Shown here: positions 1-5,479 of the stretch, piece by piece
How the letters are laid out: every line of letters starts with the position of its first letter
Numbering within the stretch: the stretch's first letter is position 1
Assembly (NCBI GenBank): GCA_046048295.1
Contig: JBJOGJ010000254.1
Coordinates: forward strand, 1-5,479
Source: CBDCWA01 sp046048295
GTDB taxonomy: Bacteria; Pseudomonadota; Alphaproteobacteria; Rhizobiales; Hyphomicrobiaceae
Direction of reading: 5' to 3'
Length of the DNA: 5,479 nucleotides
Notes under the pieces: generated by a model
Seen by the model: the letters and a program-made list of their open reading frames with translations, nothing else
What the model was told of the DNA's origin: nothing
Database searches by the model: none
Made by a program: the position numbers and the translations under genes

Positions 1-1100
1 GCTACCGCGATAACGCGTCCATGCACGCTTTCCCGCGCGGCAGCGAGCACCGCGCCGATCTCTACGGGATGATGCCCATAGTCATCATAGATGGTGACGC
101 CGTTCCAGGAGCCGGTGACCTGGAAGCGCCGCTTGACGCCGGGGAAGGTGGAGATCGCCTGCCTGATGGTGTCGTCCGGTATTCCGGCCTCCGCTGCCAC
201 CGCGATCGTCGCGAGCGCGTTGAGGGCATTGTGCAGGCCCGGCACCGGGATACGCCAATTGTGCAGGCTTCGCGCACCACCGGCAACGCGCGACCCGAGG
301 TCCGCATCGAACAGCGTCGCACCGCCCTCGAAGCGAACGTCGGTGAGCACCATGTCGGCGGATGGCTTCATGCCATACGTCACCAGCCTGCGGCCGTCCC
401 GGCGCAGCTTGAGCTTGTCGATCATCTCGCACACCACCGGATGGTCCACGCACGTCACCGTCAGGCCATAAAACGGAATGTTCTGATAGAATGCCTCGTA
501 GGCGCGATGCATGTTCTCGACACTGCCGAAATAATCGAGGTGTTCCGGATCGATATTCGTCACGATCCCGATCTCGGTCGGAATGCGGATGAAGGTGCCA
601 TCGGACTCGTCCGCCTCGACGATCATCCATTTGCCCTTGCCGAGCCGCGCGTTGGACCCCCAGCTGTTGATGATCCCGCCCGTGATGACGGATGGATCGA
701 GCTTCGCCGCCTCGAATACATGCGCGAGCATCGAGGTCGTCGACGTCTTGCCGTGCGTCCCGGTCACCGAGATCGTCGCGTAGAGGCGCATGAGTTCGGC
801 GAGGATTTCAGCCCGGCGGATGATCGGCAACCCCTTGGCACGGGCCCCCTCGAGCTCCGGGTTTCCATCCTTCACAGCCGTCGAGATCACGACATAGCGC
901 GCGCCAACGAGATTGACGGCATCGTGGCCGACGAACACGCGGATGCCCTTGTCGCGCAGCCGGCGCACGTTCGCGCTGTCCTTCTGGTCGCTCCCCTGGA
1001 CGACGAAGCCCTTGGCTGCCAGCAGTTCGGCTATAGCGCTCATGCCGATGCCACCGATGCCGACGATGTGAATGGTGCCAAGGTCTTGGGGCATTTCCAT
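1..1100 (-). CDS. murC: MurC, UDP-N-acetylmuramate--L-alanine ligase (N-terminal 366 residues, 3' end cut by window)
   Basis: Cytoplasmic ATP-dependent ligase that attaches L-alanine to UDP-MurNAc, the first amino acid of the stem peptide. Translating down from the ATG at 1100 gives MEMPQDLGTIHIVGIGGIGM with no stop to the left edge (366 codons). E. coli MurC is 491 residues, so roughly the last quarter is missing. Motifs in order: nucleotide loop GIGGIGM (14-20), ATP P-loop GTHGKTS (114-120), the His-containing form that marks MurC, EADESD (162-167), NIDPEHLDY (182-190), PGLHNALNALA (287-297) and the MurC hallmark YDDYGHHPVEI (338-348). The start is supported by AAGGA eight bases upstream and by the position of GIGGIGM. 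It follows murG after 82 nt, the longest gap here. A 427-codon frame on the opposite strand over this gene is a GC-rich shadow. Confidence 0.97.
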   Translation of the reverse strand, partial: MEMPQDLGTIHIVGIGGIGMSAIAELLAAKGFVVQGSDQKDSANVRRLRDKGIRVFVGHDAVNLVGARYVVISTAVKDGNPELEGARAKGLPIIRRAEILAELMRLYATISVTGTHGKTSTTSMLAHVFEAAKLDPSVITGGIINSWGSNARLGKGKWMIVEADESDGTFIRIPTEIGIVTNIDPEHLDYFGSVENMHRAYEAFYQNIPFYGLTVTCVDHPVVCEMIDKLKLRRDGRRLVTYGMKPSADMVLTDVRFEGGATLFDADLGSRVAGGARSLHNWRIPVPGLHNALNALATIAVAAEAGIPDDTIRQAISTFPGVKRRFQVTGSWNGVTIYDDYGHHPVEIGAVLAAARESVHGRVIAV

Positions 1101-1182
1101 CGAGGAGTTCCTTCGTTGAACGGGCCAGCCGATGCCGGACCCAACGCAATCTACGCCAATTCTTTCCAGAATGAACGTTTGT
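1101..1182 (-). other. murG-murC intergenic gap (82 nt)
   Basis: This is the longest gap in the window. It holds most of the two inverted repeats near the murG stop, the body of an 11-codon mini-ORF that begins at 1186, and the murC ribosome-binding site. I see no convincing -35/-10 pair and no hairpin plus T-run terminator, so read-through from murG into murC is the simplest reading. Confidence 0.6.
1109..1113 (-). promoter_or_regulatory. Ribosome-binding site of murC
   Basis: On the minus strand the context is GAAGGAACTCCTCG followed by ATG. AAGGA lies 8 nt before the ATG at 1100, a normal Shine-Dalgarno spacing. It fixes the murC start and shows that murC can be initiated on its own, without reinitiation by ribosomes leaving murG 82 nt upstream. 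Confidence 0.75.
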
Positions 1183-1186
1183 TCAT
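1159..1186 (-). repeat. Two small overlapping inverted repeats at the murG stop codon
   Basis: At 1171-1186, ATGAAC and GTTCAT form a perfect 6-bp stem with a 4-nt loop (AAAC on the minus strand). The murG stop codon lies in the upstream arm. At 1159-1172, ATTCT and AGAAT form a perfect 5-bp stem around GGAA, a GNRA-type tetraloop if transcribed. The two stems share two bases (1171-1172), so full formation of both is mutually exclusive at that edge. Both are AT-rich, short and not followed by a T run, so they do not look like an intrinsic terminator. The pattern is directly visible, but any function is speculative. Confidence 0.4.
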
Positions 1187-2289
1187 CCCGGTCGAGATTG
1201 GATCATGCCGACGACGACATCGGCGAACCTGCTCACGGCGTCGGGCCTTCCCTGCTGGCGCGCCGCTTCCGCCGCGGCCACCAGCATGTCGGGATGCGAC
1301 ATGAAGCCGGCGAGCATTTCCGCCACGTACTCCGGCGGCAAGTCCTTCTCCGGGATACACCAGCCGCCGCCCGATTCGGCAAGCTTGGTTGCATTTTGCA
1401 GCTGATCGTTGTCAAGGGCATGCGGCAGCGGTACCAGCACCGCGGGACGCCCGAGCACCGTTAGCTCCGCCACCGTCGAGGCGCCGGCACGTCCGATCAC
1501 CAGGTGCGAGCTTGCCATGATCTCCGGCAGGTCCGCAAAAAAGCTGGACAATTCGGCATCGACGCCCAGTTCGGCATAGACCTGCCCCACCCGTTCGATG
1601 TCCTCCGGGCGGCATTGCTGAACGATCCTGAGGCGGCGGCGATCCTCTTCGTACATCAACTTGACCGCTGCCGGGATGCAATCGGAGAAGAACCGCGCGC
1701 CCTGGCTGCCGCCGAACACCAGCAGCGAAAATGTCCCCTCGGCTTCCGCCGGCACATAGGGCGCGGCCGCCGCCCGTATTACCGCATCGCGAACCGGGTT
1801 GCCGACGAAGTGCACCTTGCCTGCTGCGCCATCCGGCACCAGGCTCACGCTCTCGAACGACGTTGCGATGCAATCGACACGGCCTGCCAGCATCCTGTTG
1901 GCGCGACCGAGAACGGCATTCTGCTCGTGCAGGATCGTCGGAATCTTGAGCATCGAGGCGCCGAGCAGGGGCGCAAAGCTCGGATACCCCCCGAACCCGA
2001 CCACTGCGCCCGGCCTGATCTCGCGCAACAGGCGGCGCGCCTCGCGGAGCCCCTTCAACAGCGTCCAGCTCGTCTTGGCGAACGCGATCGGCGAACGCCC
2101 GCCAAGTGTCGCAGCCGGTAGCCGGTAAGTCGCGCGCGCAGGAAAGTCCGAGCCGTATTGGTGACCGCGCATGTCCGTCATCAGGTCGACGGCGTAACCC
2201 CGGCGGCCCAGTTCCTCGGCCAGTGAAACCGCAGGAAAAAGGTGCCCCCCCGTTCCCCCTGCGGCCAGTACGACACTCGGCATGCTCAC
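1183..2289 (-). CDS. murG: MurG, lipid II synthase (UDP-GlcNAc:lipid I N-acetylglucosaminyltransferase)
   Basis: Peripheral inner-membrane GT-B glycosyltransferase that transfers GlcNAc from UDP-GlcNAc to lipid I, giving lipid II, the substrate of FtsW. From the GTG start it has 368 residues, close to the usual 355-370. N-terminal domain: glycine loop GGTGGHLFPA (11-20), GFGGYPSFAP (98-107) and HEQNAVLGRANRML (121-134). C-terminal UDP-GlcNAc domain: FVGNPVR (161-167), FGGSQGA (192-198), GRAGASTVAEL (266-276) and PLPHALDNDQLQNA (287-300). All the glycine-rich loops of the family are intact. Two starts compete: GTG at 2289, overlapping the ftsW stop as GTGA, and ATG at 2283 (366 residues), 2 nt after that stop. 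GGAG at 2294-2297 is 4 nt from the GTG and 10 nt from the ATG, so spacing does not decide. The longer form is given. Either way it is translationally close-coupled to ftsW. Confidence 0.96.
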   Translation of the reverse strand: MSMPSVVLAAGGTGGHLFPAVSLAEELGRRGYAVDLMTDMRGHQYGSDFPARATYRLPAATLGGRSPIAFAKTSWTLLKGLREARRLLREIRPGAVVGFGGYPSFAPLLGASMLKIPTILHEQNAVLGRANRMLAGRVDCIATSFESVSLVPDGAAGKVHFVGNPVRDAVIRAAAAPYVPAEAEGTFSLLVFGGSQGARFFSDCIPAAVKLMYEEDRRRLRIVQQCRPEDIERVGQVYAELGVDAELSSFFADLPEIMASSHLVIGRAGASTVAELTVLGRPAVLVPLPHALDNDQLQNATKLAESGGGWCIPEKDLPPEYVAEMLAGFMSHPDMLVAAAEAARQQGRPDAVSRFADVVVGMIQSRPG

Positions 2290-3476
2290 GATGCTCCAGT
2301 CCCCACGCGGCCCTTGCCGCCCTCCACACCTTCCGGTGTTGCCACCAATCCAGGCGAATTCATGTACTCGCGTACGAAATCTGCGCGCATGAGTGCAAGC
2401 AGCAGTCCGAGCGTGACCGAAATGCCAATGAACGACGAGCCGCCCGCAGACACCAGAGGCAGCGTCATTCCCTTGGCAGGCAGCAGGCCGACGTTGACCG
2501 CCATGTTGACGAACGCCTGCAGCCCGATCGACAGGGCAAGCCCGACGACGGCGAATTGCTGGAACAGGTTGCGCAGGTGCGCCGCCCGCCAGAGGCAGCG
2601 GAAGGTCAGCAGGACGAACAGCGCCAGTATGCCGAGACAGGCGAGCACACCGTATTCCTCTGCGACCACCGCGAAGATGAAGTCCGTGTGAGCGTCGGGG
2701 AGCACGGTCTTGATGGTGCCTTCACCCGGCCCCCGCCCGAAGAAGCCGCCTTCCACGAACGAGCGATATGCCTGCTCGGTCTGTGAATACATGTTGGGCG
2801 AGGACGACAGGAACGAATCGATGCGCCAGCGCACATGGTCGAATGCCATGTAGCCGGCGGCGAGCCCGGCCACCGCGACGACGCCGAACCCTGCAAGCAG
2901 CAGCAGCGAATGTCCCGAGAGCAGGAACAGCGCCCCCCAGACCGCAGTGATGAGCACGGCCTGCCCCATGTCGGGCTGCAGCGCCAGCAGCGCGACGAAA
3001 AGCACATAGAATATGACAGCGAGACCGAATGCGGGCACGTCCTGTCGTGAGCTGTGCTCGCTGAGCGCCCAGGCGGACAGGACGACGAACGCGGGCTTCG
3101 CGAATTCGGAAGGCTGCATCGAAAACCCGGCAAACCTGATCCAGCGCCGCGCCCCGTTCACCTCGTCGCCGAATACCAGCAGTGCTGCCATCAGGAACAC
3201 GGAGACCATGAAGAGCCCCAGTGCCAGTCGCCTCGCCTGCCGCGGGTTGAGCAGCGACACGCCGAGCATGACTGCCCCACCGAGCACCGCGAAAATCATC
3301 TGCCGCTCGACGAAGTGAAAGGCAGGCAGTCCCTTCTTTAGGGCGACCGCAGGGCTCGATGCGAGCGAAAGCACGAGGCCGATCCCTGTCAGCACCAGCG
3401 CAACCAGCAGGACCACGCGATCGACGGAGAACCACCACTCGGCGAGTGTGCTGCGATCGTCACGCGAGATCCGCAT
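2286..3476 (-). CDS. ftsW: FtsW, septal peptidoglycan glycosyltransferase (SEDS family)
   Basis: Polytopic inner-membrane SEDS protein that polymerises lipid II into glycan at the division septum, working with the class B transpeptidase FtsI (not in this window). The protein has 396 residues, with about ten hydrophobic segments between residues 20 and 364 and a short cytoplasmic tail. Motifs: NGARRWIRFAGFSMQPSEFAK (107-127, typical of the family), QPDMGQA (167-173), the large periplasmic loop FFGRGPGEGTIKTVLPDAHTDFIFA (245-269), and the FtsW/RodA/SpoVE signature NVGLLPAKGMTLPLVSAGGSS (328-348). Asp265 in HTDF matches the catalytic Asp of the family. The position in dcw favours FtsW over RodA. 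The frame stays open for 168 further codons inside murD, but that extension is Arg/Gly-rich and unlike FtsW. The ATG at 3476 has GGGAG six bases upstream and touches the murD stop, so it was chosen. The end overlaps the murG start. Confidence 0.96.
   Translation of the reverse strand: MRISRDDRSTLAEWWFSVDRVVLLVALVLTGIGLVLSLASSPAVALKKGLPAFHFVERQMIFAVLGGAVMLGVSLLNPRQARRLALGLFMVSVFLMAALLVFGDEVNGARRWIRFAGFSMQPSEFAKPAFVVLSAWALSEHSSRQDVPAFGLAVIFYVLFVALLALQPDMGQAVLITAVWGALFLLSGHSLLLLAGFGVVAVAGLAAGYMAFDHVRWRIDSFLSSSPNMYSQTEQAYRSFVEGGFFGRGPGEGTIKTVLPDAHTDFIFAVVAEEYGVLACLGILALFVLLTFRCLWRAAHLRNLFQQFAVVGLALSIGLQAFVNMAVNVGLLPAKGMTLPLVSAGGSSFIGISVTLGLLLALMRADFVREYMNSPGLVATPEGVEGGKGRVGTGAS
2294..2297 (-). 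promoter_or_regulatory. Ribosome-binding site of murG, inside the ftsW 3' end
   Basis: GGAG on the minus strand lies within the last ftsW codons (encoding GAS). It is 4 nt from the GTG at 2289 and 10 nt from the ATG at 2283. Both spacings are at the edge of the usual range, so it supports a murG start here but does not choose between the two codons. Confidence 0.6.
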
Positions 3477-4867
3477 CAGCGTCTCCCGCTTGCCCCGGTT
3501 TCGACACCGGGAATGGTCGCGACCAGGCGCCTGAATACATCGCCACGGTCCTCGAAATTCTTGAATTGATCGAAGGAAGCGCACGCCGGCGAAAGAAGCA
3601 CGACGGCCTCCCCGTCTGCAGCTCGTGCCGCATCGCGCGACGCCGCCGCAAGAGCCGCCTCGAGCGTGCCGGACAGCTCGAATGCCGCCCTGTTTTCGAG
3701 CACTGCCGCGAAGTCCGCTGCCGCCTCGCCAATGAGGTACGCCTTGGCGATCCGCGAAAACAACGGTGTGAGCGGTTCGATGCCGCCTTCCTTCGCCTGT
3801 CCGCCTGCGATCCAGTAGATATCGCGCTGCCAACTGAGCAGTGCTTTCTCCGTACTGTCTGCGTTGGTGGCCTTGGAATCGTTCACGAAAACGACGTTCC
3901 CCAATCGTCCGACCTGTTCCATCCTGTGCGCCAGCCCAGGAAACGACTTCAGCCCGGCCTCTATATCCGCATCGCCGCACGAGCAGAGACGTGTTGCGGC
4001 CACGGCCGCCATGGCGTTCTGCGCATTATGGGTCCCCCGCAGCGACGCGATTCCGGCGAGTTCGAACCGCGTACCATCCGGGGCGCGCACTCTGCTGCCA
4101 TCGAGCCGGTAGTCACCCTGCCCGGGCACCAGCGACAGCGCCGTCGCGGGCCGCACGCCCGAATGGACCCTCTTGTGAATGGAACGGGTGACCTCGGCAT
4201 CCACCGACACGATCGGGTATTCAGCCGCCGCCACCAGCCGTTCCTTGACCTCTGCGTAGTGCTCGAACGTCCCGTGCCGGTCGATGTGGTCCGGGGTAAT
4301 ATTCAAGAGCACGCCGATCGTCGGATCGAGCGTTGGTGCGAGATCGACCTGGTAGGAGGAAACCTCGATCACATAGACGCGCTCCGGCGCCGGCTGCTCG
4401 AGGGCCAGGATCGGCACGCCGATATTGCCGCCCATCTGCACGTCGAAGCCTGCCTGACGGAGAATGTGTGCGGTAAGCGCCGTCGTCGTCGACTTGCCGT
4501 TCGTCCCGGTGATGGCGATGAAGCAGCAATCCGGTGCGTGGCGCCGCCGCTCCCGGCAGAACAGCTCGATATCGCCGATGATCTCCACACCTGACGCATT
4601 GGCGCGTTCGACCGACCAGTGCGGTTTGGGATGCGTCAGCGGCACGCCAGGCGCCAGGACCAGTGCAGCGAACCGGCTCCAGTCGGCGTCGCGAAGGTCG
4701 CGGATTTCGACTCCTTCGGAGCCTGCCGCTTTCCTGGCCGCCTCCTTGTCGTCCCAGCCGACCACGTGCGCACCGCCCGCCACGAGTGCCTTTGCCGTGG
4801 CGAGTGCCGCTCCGCCGAGGCCGAGCACGGCAACGATCTGGTCGGCGAATGTCGTGACGGGAATCAT
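3476..4867 (-). CDS. murD: MurD, UDP-N-acetylmuramoyl-L-alanine--D-glutamate ligase
   Basis: Cytoplasmic ATP-dependent ligase that adds D-glutamate to UDP-MurNAc-L-Ala, the second amino-acid step of the peptidoglycan stem. The 463 residues match the usual family length. Order of landmarks: N-terminal Rossmann-like UDP-binding domain with VLGLGGAALA (14-23) and GWDD (37-40); central Mur ligase domain with the ATP P-loop GTNGKST (121-127), EVSSYQ (168-173), NITPDHIDRHGT (189-200), and Lys208 in AEVKERL at the position expected for the carbamylated lysine; GTHNAQNAMAA (278-288); C-terminal domain with FVNDSKATNADST (327-339) and LLSPACASFDQFKNFEDRG (424-442). The motif set separates it from MurC, MurE and MurF. 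The ATG at 4867 gives the typical alphaproteobacterial beginning MIPVTTF. No clear Shine-Dalgarno precedes it. The upstream ATG at 4875 is out of frame and stops at once. The stop shares one base with the ftsW start. Confidence 0.97.
   Translation of the reverse strand: MIPVTTFADQIVAVLGLGGAALATAKALVAGGAHVVGWDDKEAARKAAGSEGVEIRDLRDADWSRFAALVLAPGVPLTHPKPHWSVERANASGVEIIGDIELFCRERRRHAPDCCFIAITGTNGKSTTTALTAHILRQAGFDVQMGGNIGVPILALEQPAPERVYVIEVSSYQVDLAPTLDPTIGVLLNITPDHIDRHGTFEHYAEVKERLVAAAEYPIVSVDAEVTRSIHKRVHSGVRPATALSLVPGQGDYRLDGSRVRAPDGTRFELAGIASLRGTHNAQNAMAAVAATRLCSCGDADIEAGLKSFPGLAHRMEQVGRLGNVVFVNDSKATNADSTEKALLSWQRDIYWIAGGQAKEGGIEPLTPLFSRIAKAYLIGEAAADFAAVLENRAAFELSGTLEAALAAASRDAARAADGEAVVLLSPACASFDQFKNFEDRGDVFRRLVATIPGVETGASGRR
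3483..3487 (-). promoter_or_regulatory. Ribosome-binding site of ftsW, inside the murD 3' end
   Basis: GGGAG on the minus strand lies in the last codons of murD, 6 nt before the ATG at 3476. It is the main sequence argument for the 396-residue FtsW rather than the longer frame that stays open back to 3980. Its place inside murD, with the one-base stop/start overlap (TGATG), fits translational coupling. Confidence 0.75.
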
Positions 4868-4911
4868 GACGTCATTCTACACCGAGTCTCGCGCCGGCGA
4901 TCACCCGCAAT
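4868..4911 (-). other. mraY-murD intergenic gap (44 nt)
   Basis: Short spacer between the mraY TGA and the murD ATG. It contains a weak hairpin TCGC-CGGC-GCGA (4889-4900) and most of a 10-bp palindrome, ATGACGTCAT (4866-4875), that covers the first two bases of the murD start codon. A TAGAAT (4874-4879) resembles a -10 box but has no -35 partner at normal spacing. No clear Shine-Dalgarno is seen before murD. The spacer is probably transcribed through from mraY. Confidence 0.5.
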
Positions 4912-5479
4912 TCACCGCAGCTTCAGCGTCGTCAGGCCGACCAGCGCCAGGACGACCGAAATAATCCAGAAGCGCACGACAACCGTCGCCTCCTTCCATC
5001 CCTTCTGCTCGAAGTGATGGTGCAGCGGCGCCATGCGGAAAACCCGTTTTCCAGTCAGCTTGAACGACACGACCTGTATTATGACCGACAGCGTCTCGAG
5101 CACGAACAGCCCGCCGACGATGGCCAGCACGATCTCGTGCTTGGTTGCAACCGCGATCGCGCCGAGCGCCCCGCCGAGCGCCAGCGAGCCGGTGTCGCCC
5201 ATGAAGATCATTGCCGGCGGCGCGTTGAACCAGAGAAAGCCCAAGCCAGCCCCGATCAAGGCACCGCAGATGACGGCGAGTTCACCGGTGCCCGGCACGT
5301 ATGTGATCTGCAGGTAGTTGGCGAAGTCGACGCGGCCAGAAAGGTAGGCGATCAGCCCGAACGTGGCGGCTGCGAACATCACCGGTACGATGGCCAGGCC
5401 ATCGAGGCCGTCGGTCAGGTTCACGGCGTTGCCCGCCCCCGCGATCACCAGTATCCCGAGCAGAATGAAGAACGGGCCG
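4912..5479 (-). CDS. mraY: MraY, phospho-N-acetylmuramoyl-pentapeptide-transferase (C-terminal part, 5' end cut by window)
   Basis: This integral membrane enzyme transfers phospho-MurNAc-pentapeptide from the UDP precursor to undecaprenyl phosphate, giving lipid I at the cytoplasmic face of the inner membrane. The 188 visible codons read from the right edge (GPFFILLGILVIAG...) to a TGA ending at 4912, roughly the last half of a family about 360 residues long. Visible family motifs are NLTDGLDGLA (visible residues 20-29), FMGDTGSLALGG (92-103), which carries a conserved catalytic-site Asp, and PLHHHFE (151-157), the cytoplasmic histidine motif. Hydrophobic stretches between them fit membrane helices, and the protein ends in a last helix and a short LKLR tail. 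The frame is open to the window edge. The GTG at 5448 is an internal valine codon and not the start. It lies first in the visible operon, 44 nt before murD. Identification is very secure. Confidence 0.97.
   Translation of the reverse strand, partial: GPFFILLGILVIAGAGNAVNLTDGLDGLAIVPVMFAAATFGLIAYLSGRVDFANYLQITYVPGTGELAVICGALIGAGLGFLWFNAPPAMIFMGDTGSLALGGALGAIAVATKHEIVLAIVGGLFVLETLSVIIQVVSFKLTGKRVFRMAPLHHHFEQKGWKEATVVVRFWIISVVLALVGLTTLKLR

Noticed and set aside
21..1304. A 427-codon open frame on the plus strand, antisense to murC
   Set aside because: It lies opposite a clear murC with all motifs, its translation is Arg/His/Ala/Asp-rich with no recognisable domain, and long antisense frames are common in GC-rich genes.
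1412..2329. A 305-codon minus-strand frame overlapping murG in a different frame
   Set aside because: Its translation is Arg/Gly/Pro-rich and matches nothing I recognise, while the murG frame carries every expected glycine loop.
2286..3510. Similar TGAS residues near the C-termini of MurD and FtsW, suggesting a shared tail or duplication
   Set aside because: Only four residues match, with different codons. The likely cause is that both gene ends encode purine-rich ribosome-binding sites for the next gene.
3359..4594. A 411-codon open frame on the plus strand, antisense to murD and the start of ftsW
   Set aside because: Low-complexity Arg-rich translation, no recognised motif, fully covered by confident murD and ftsW on the other strand.
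4874..4879. TAGAAT as a -10 box for a murD promoter
   Set aside because: No acceptable -35 element at 16-18 nt. The nearest TTGCGG is about 25 nt away, and the gap is only 44 nt within an operon.
1..5479. A novel defence, mobile or accessory system
   Set aside because: All coding space is explained by mraY, murD, ftsW, murG and murC in canonical dcw order, with no insertion, broken gene or extra ORF between them.

Overview
This is a GC-rich bacterial window. Every gene in it lies on the minus strand and belongs to the classical division and cell wall (dcw) cluster. In the direction of transcription, from high to low coordinates, the order is mraY (3' part), murD, ftsW, murG, murC (5' part). 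This is canonical dcw order. Protein details such as MurC YDDYGHHPVEI, MurD NITPDHIDRHGT and NDSKATNADST, and the FtsW loop FFGRGPGEGTIKTVLPDAHTDFIFA point to an alphaproteobacterium, perhaps a relative of Hyphomicrobiales. That placement rests on recalled family patterns, not on a database search.

Layout: mraY enters from the right edge and stops at 4912. A 44-nt gap leads to murD (4867 to 3476). The last base of the murD stop codon is the first base of the ftsW ATG (3476 to 2286). The ftsW stop overlaps the preferred murG GTG start by 4 nt (2289 to 1183). An 82-nt gap then precedes murC (starting at 1100), which runs off the left edge after 366 codons. That gap holds two small inverted repeats, an 11-codon mini-ORF and a good ribosome-binding site for murC. 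No rRNA, tRNA, mobile element, CRISPR array or convincing terminator or promoter was seen. No stretch over 300 bases lacks a gene.

The genes serve one pathway. MurC and MurD add L-Ala and D-Glu to UDP-MurNAc in the cytoplasm. MraY loads the finished pentapeptide precursor onto undecaprenyl phosphate as lipid I. MurG adds GlcNAc to make lipid II. FtsW polymerises lipid II into septal glycan with its partner transpeptidase. The tight or overlapping spacing in murD-ftsW-murG suggests one transcript with translational coupling.

I looked for a novel system and did not find one. All coding space is accounted for by conserved housekeeping genes whose checked catalytic motifs are intact. The few points worth a second look are small non-coding or start-site details, and they are scored low.
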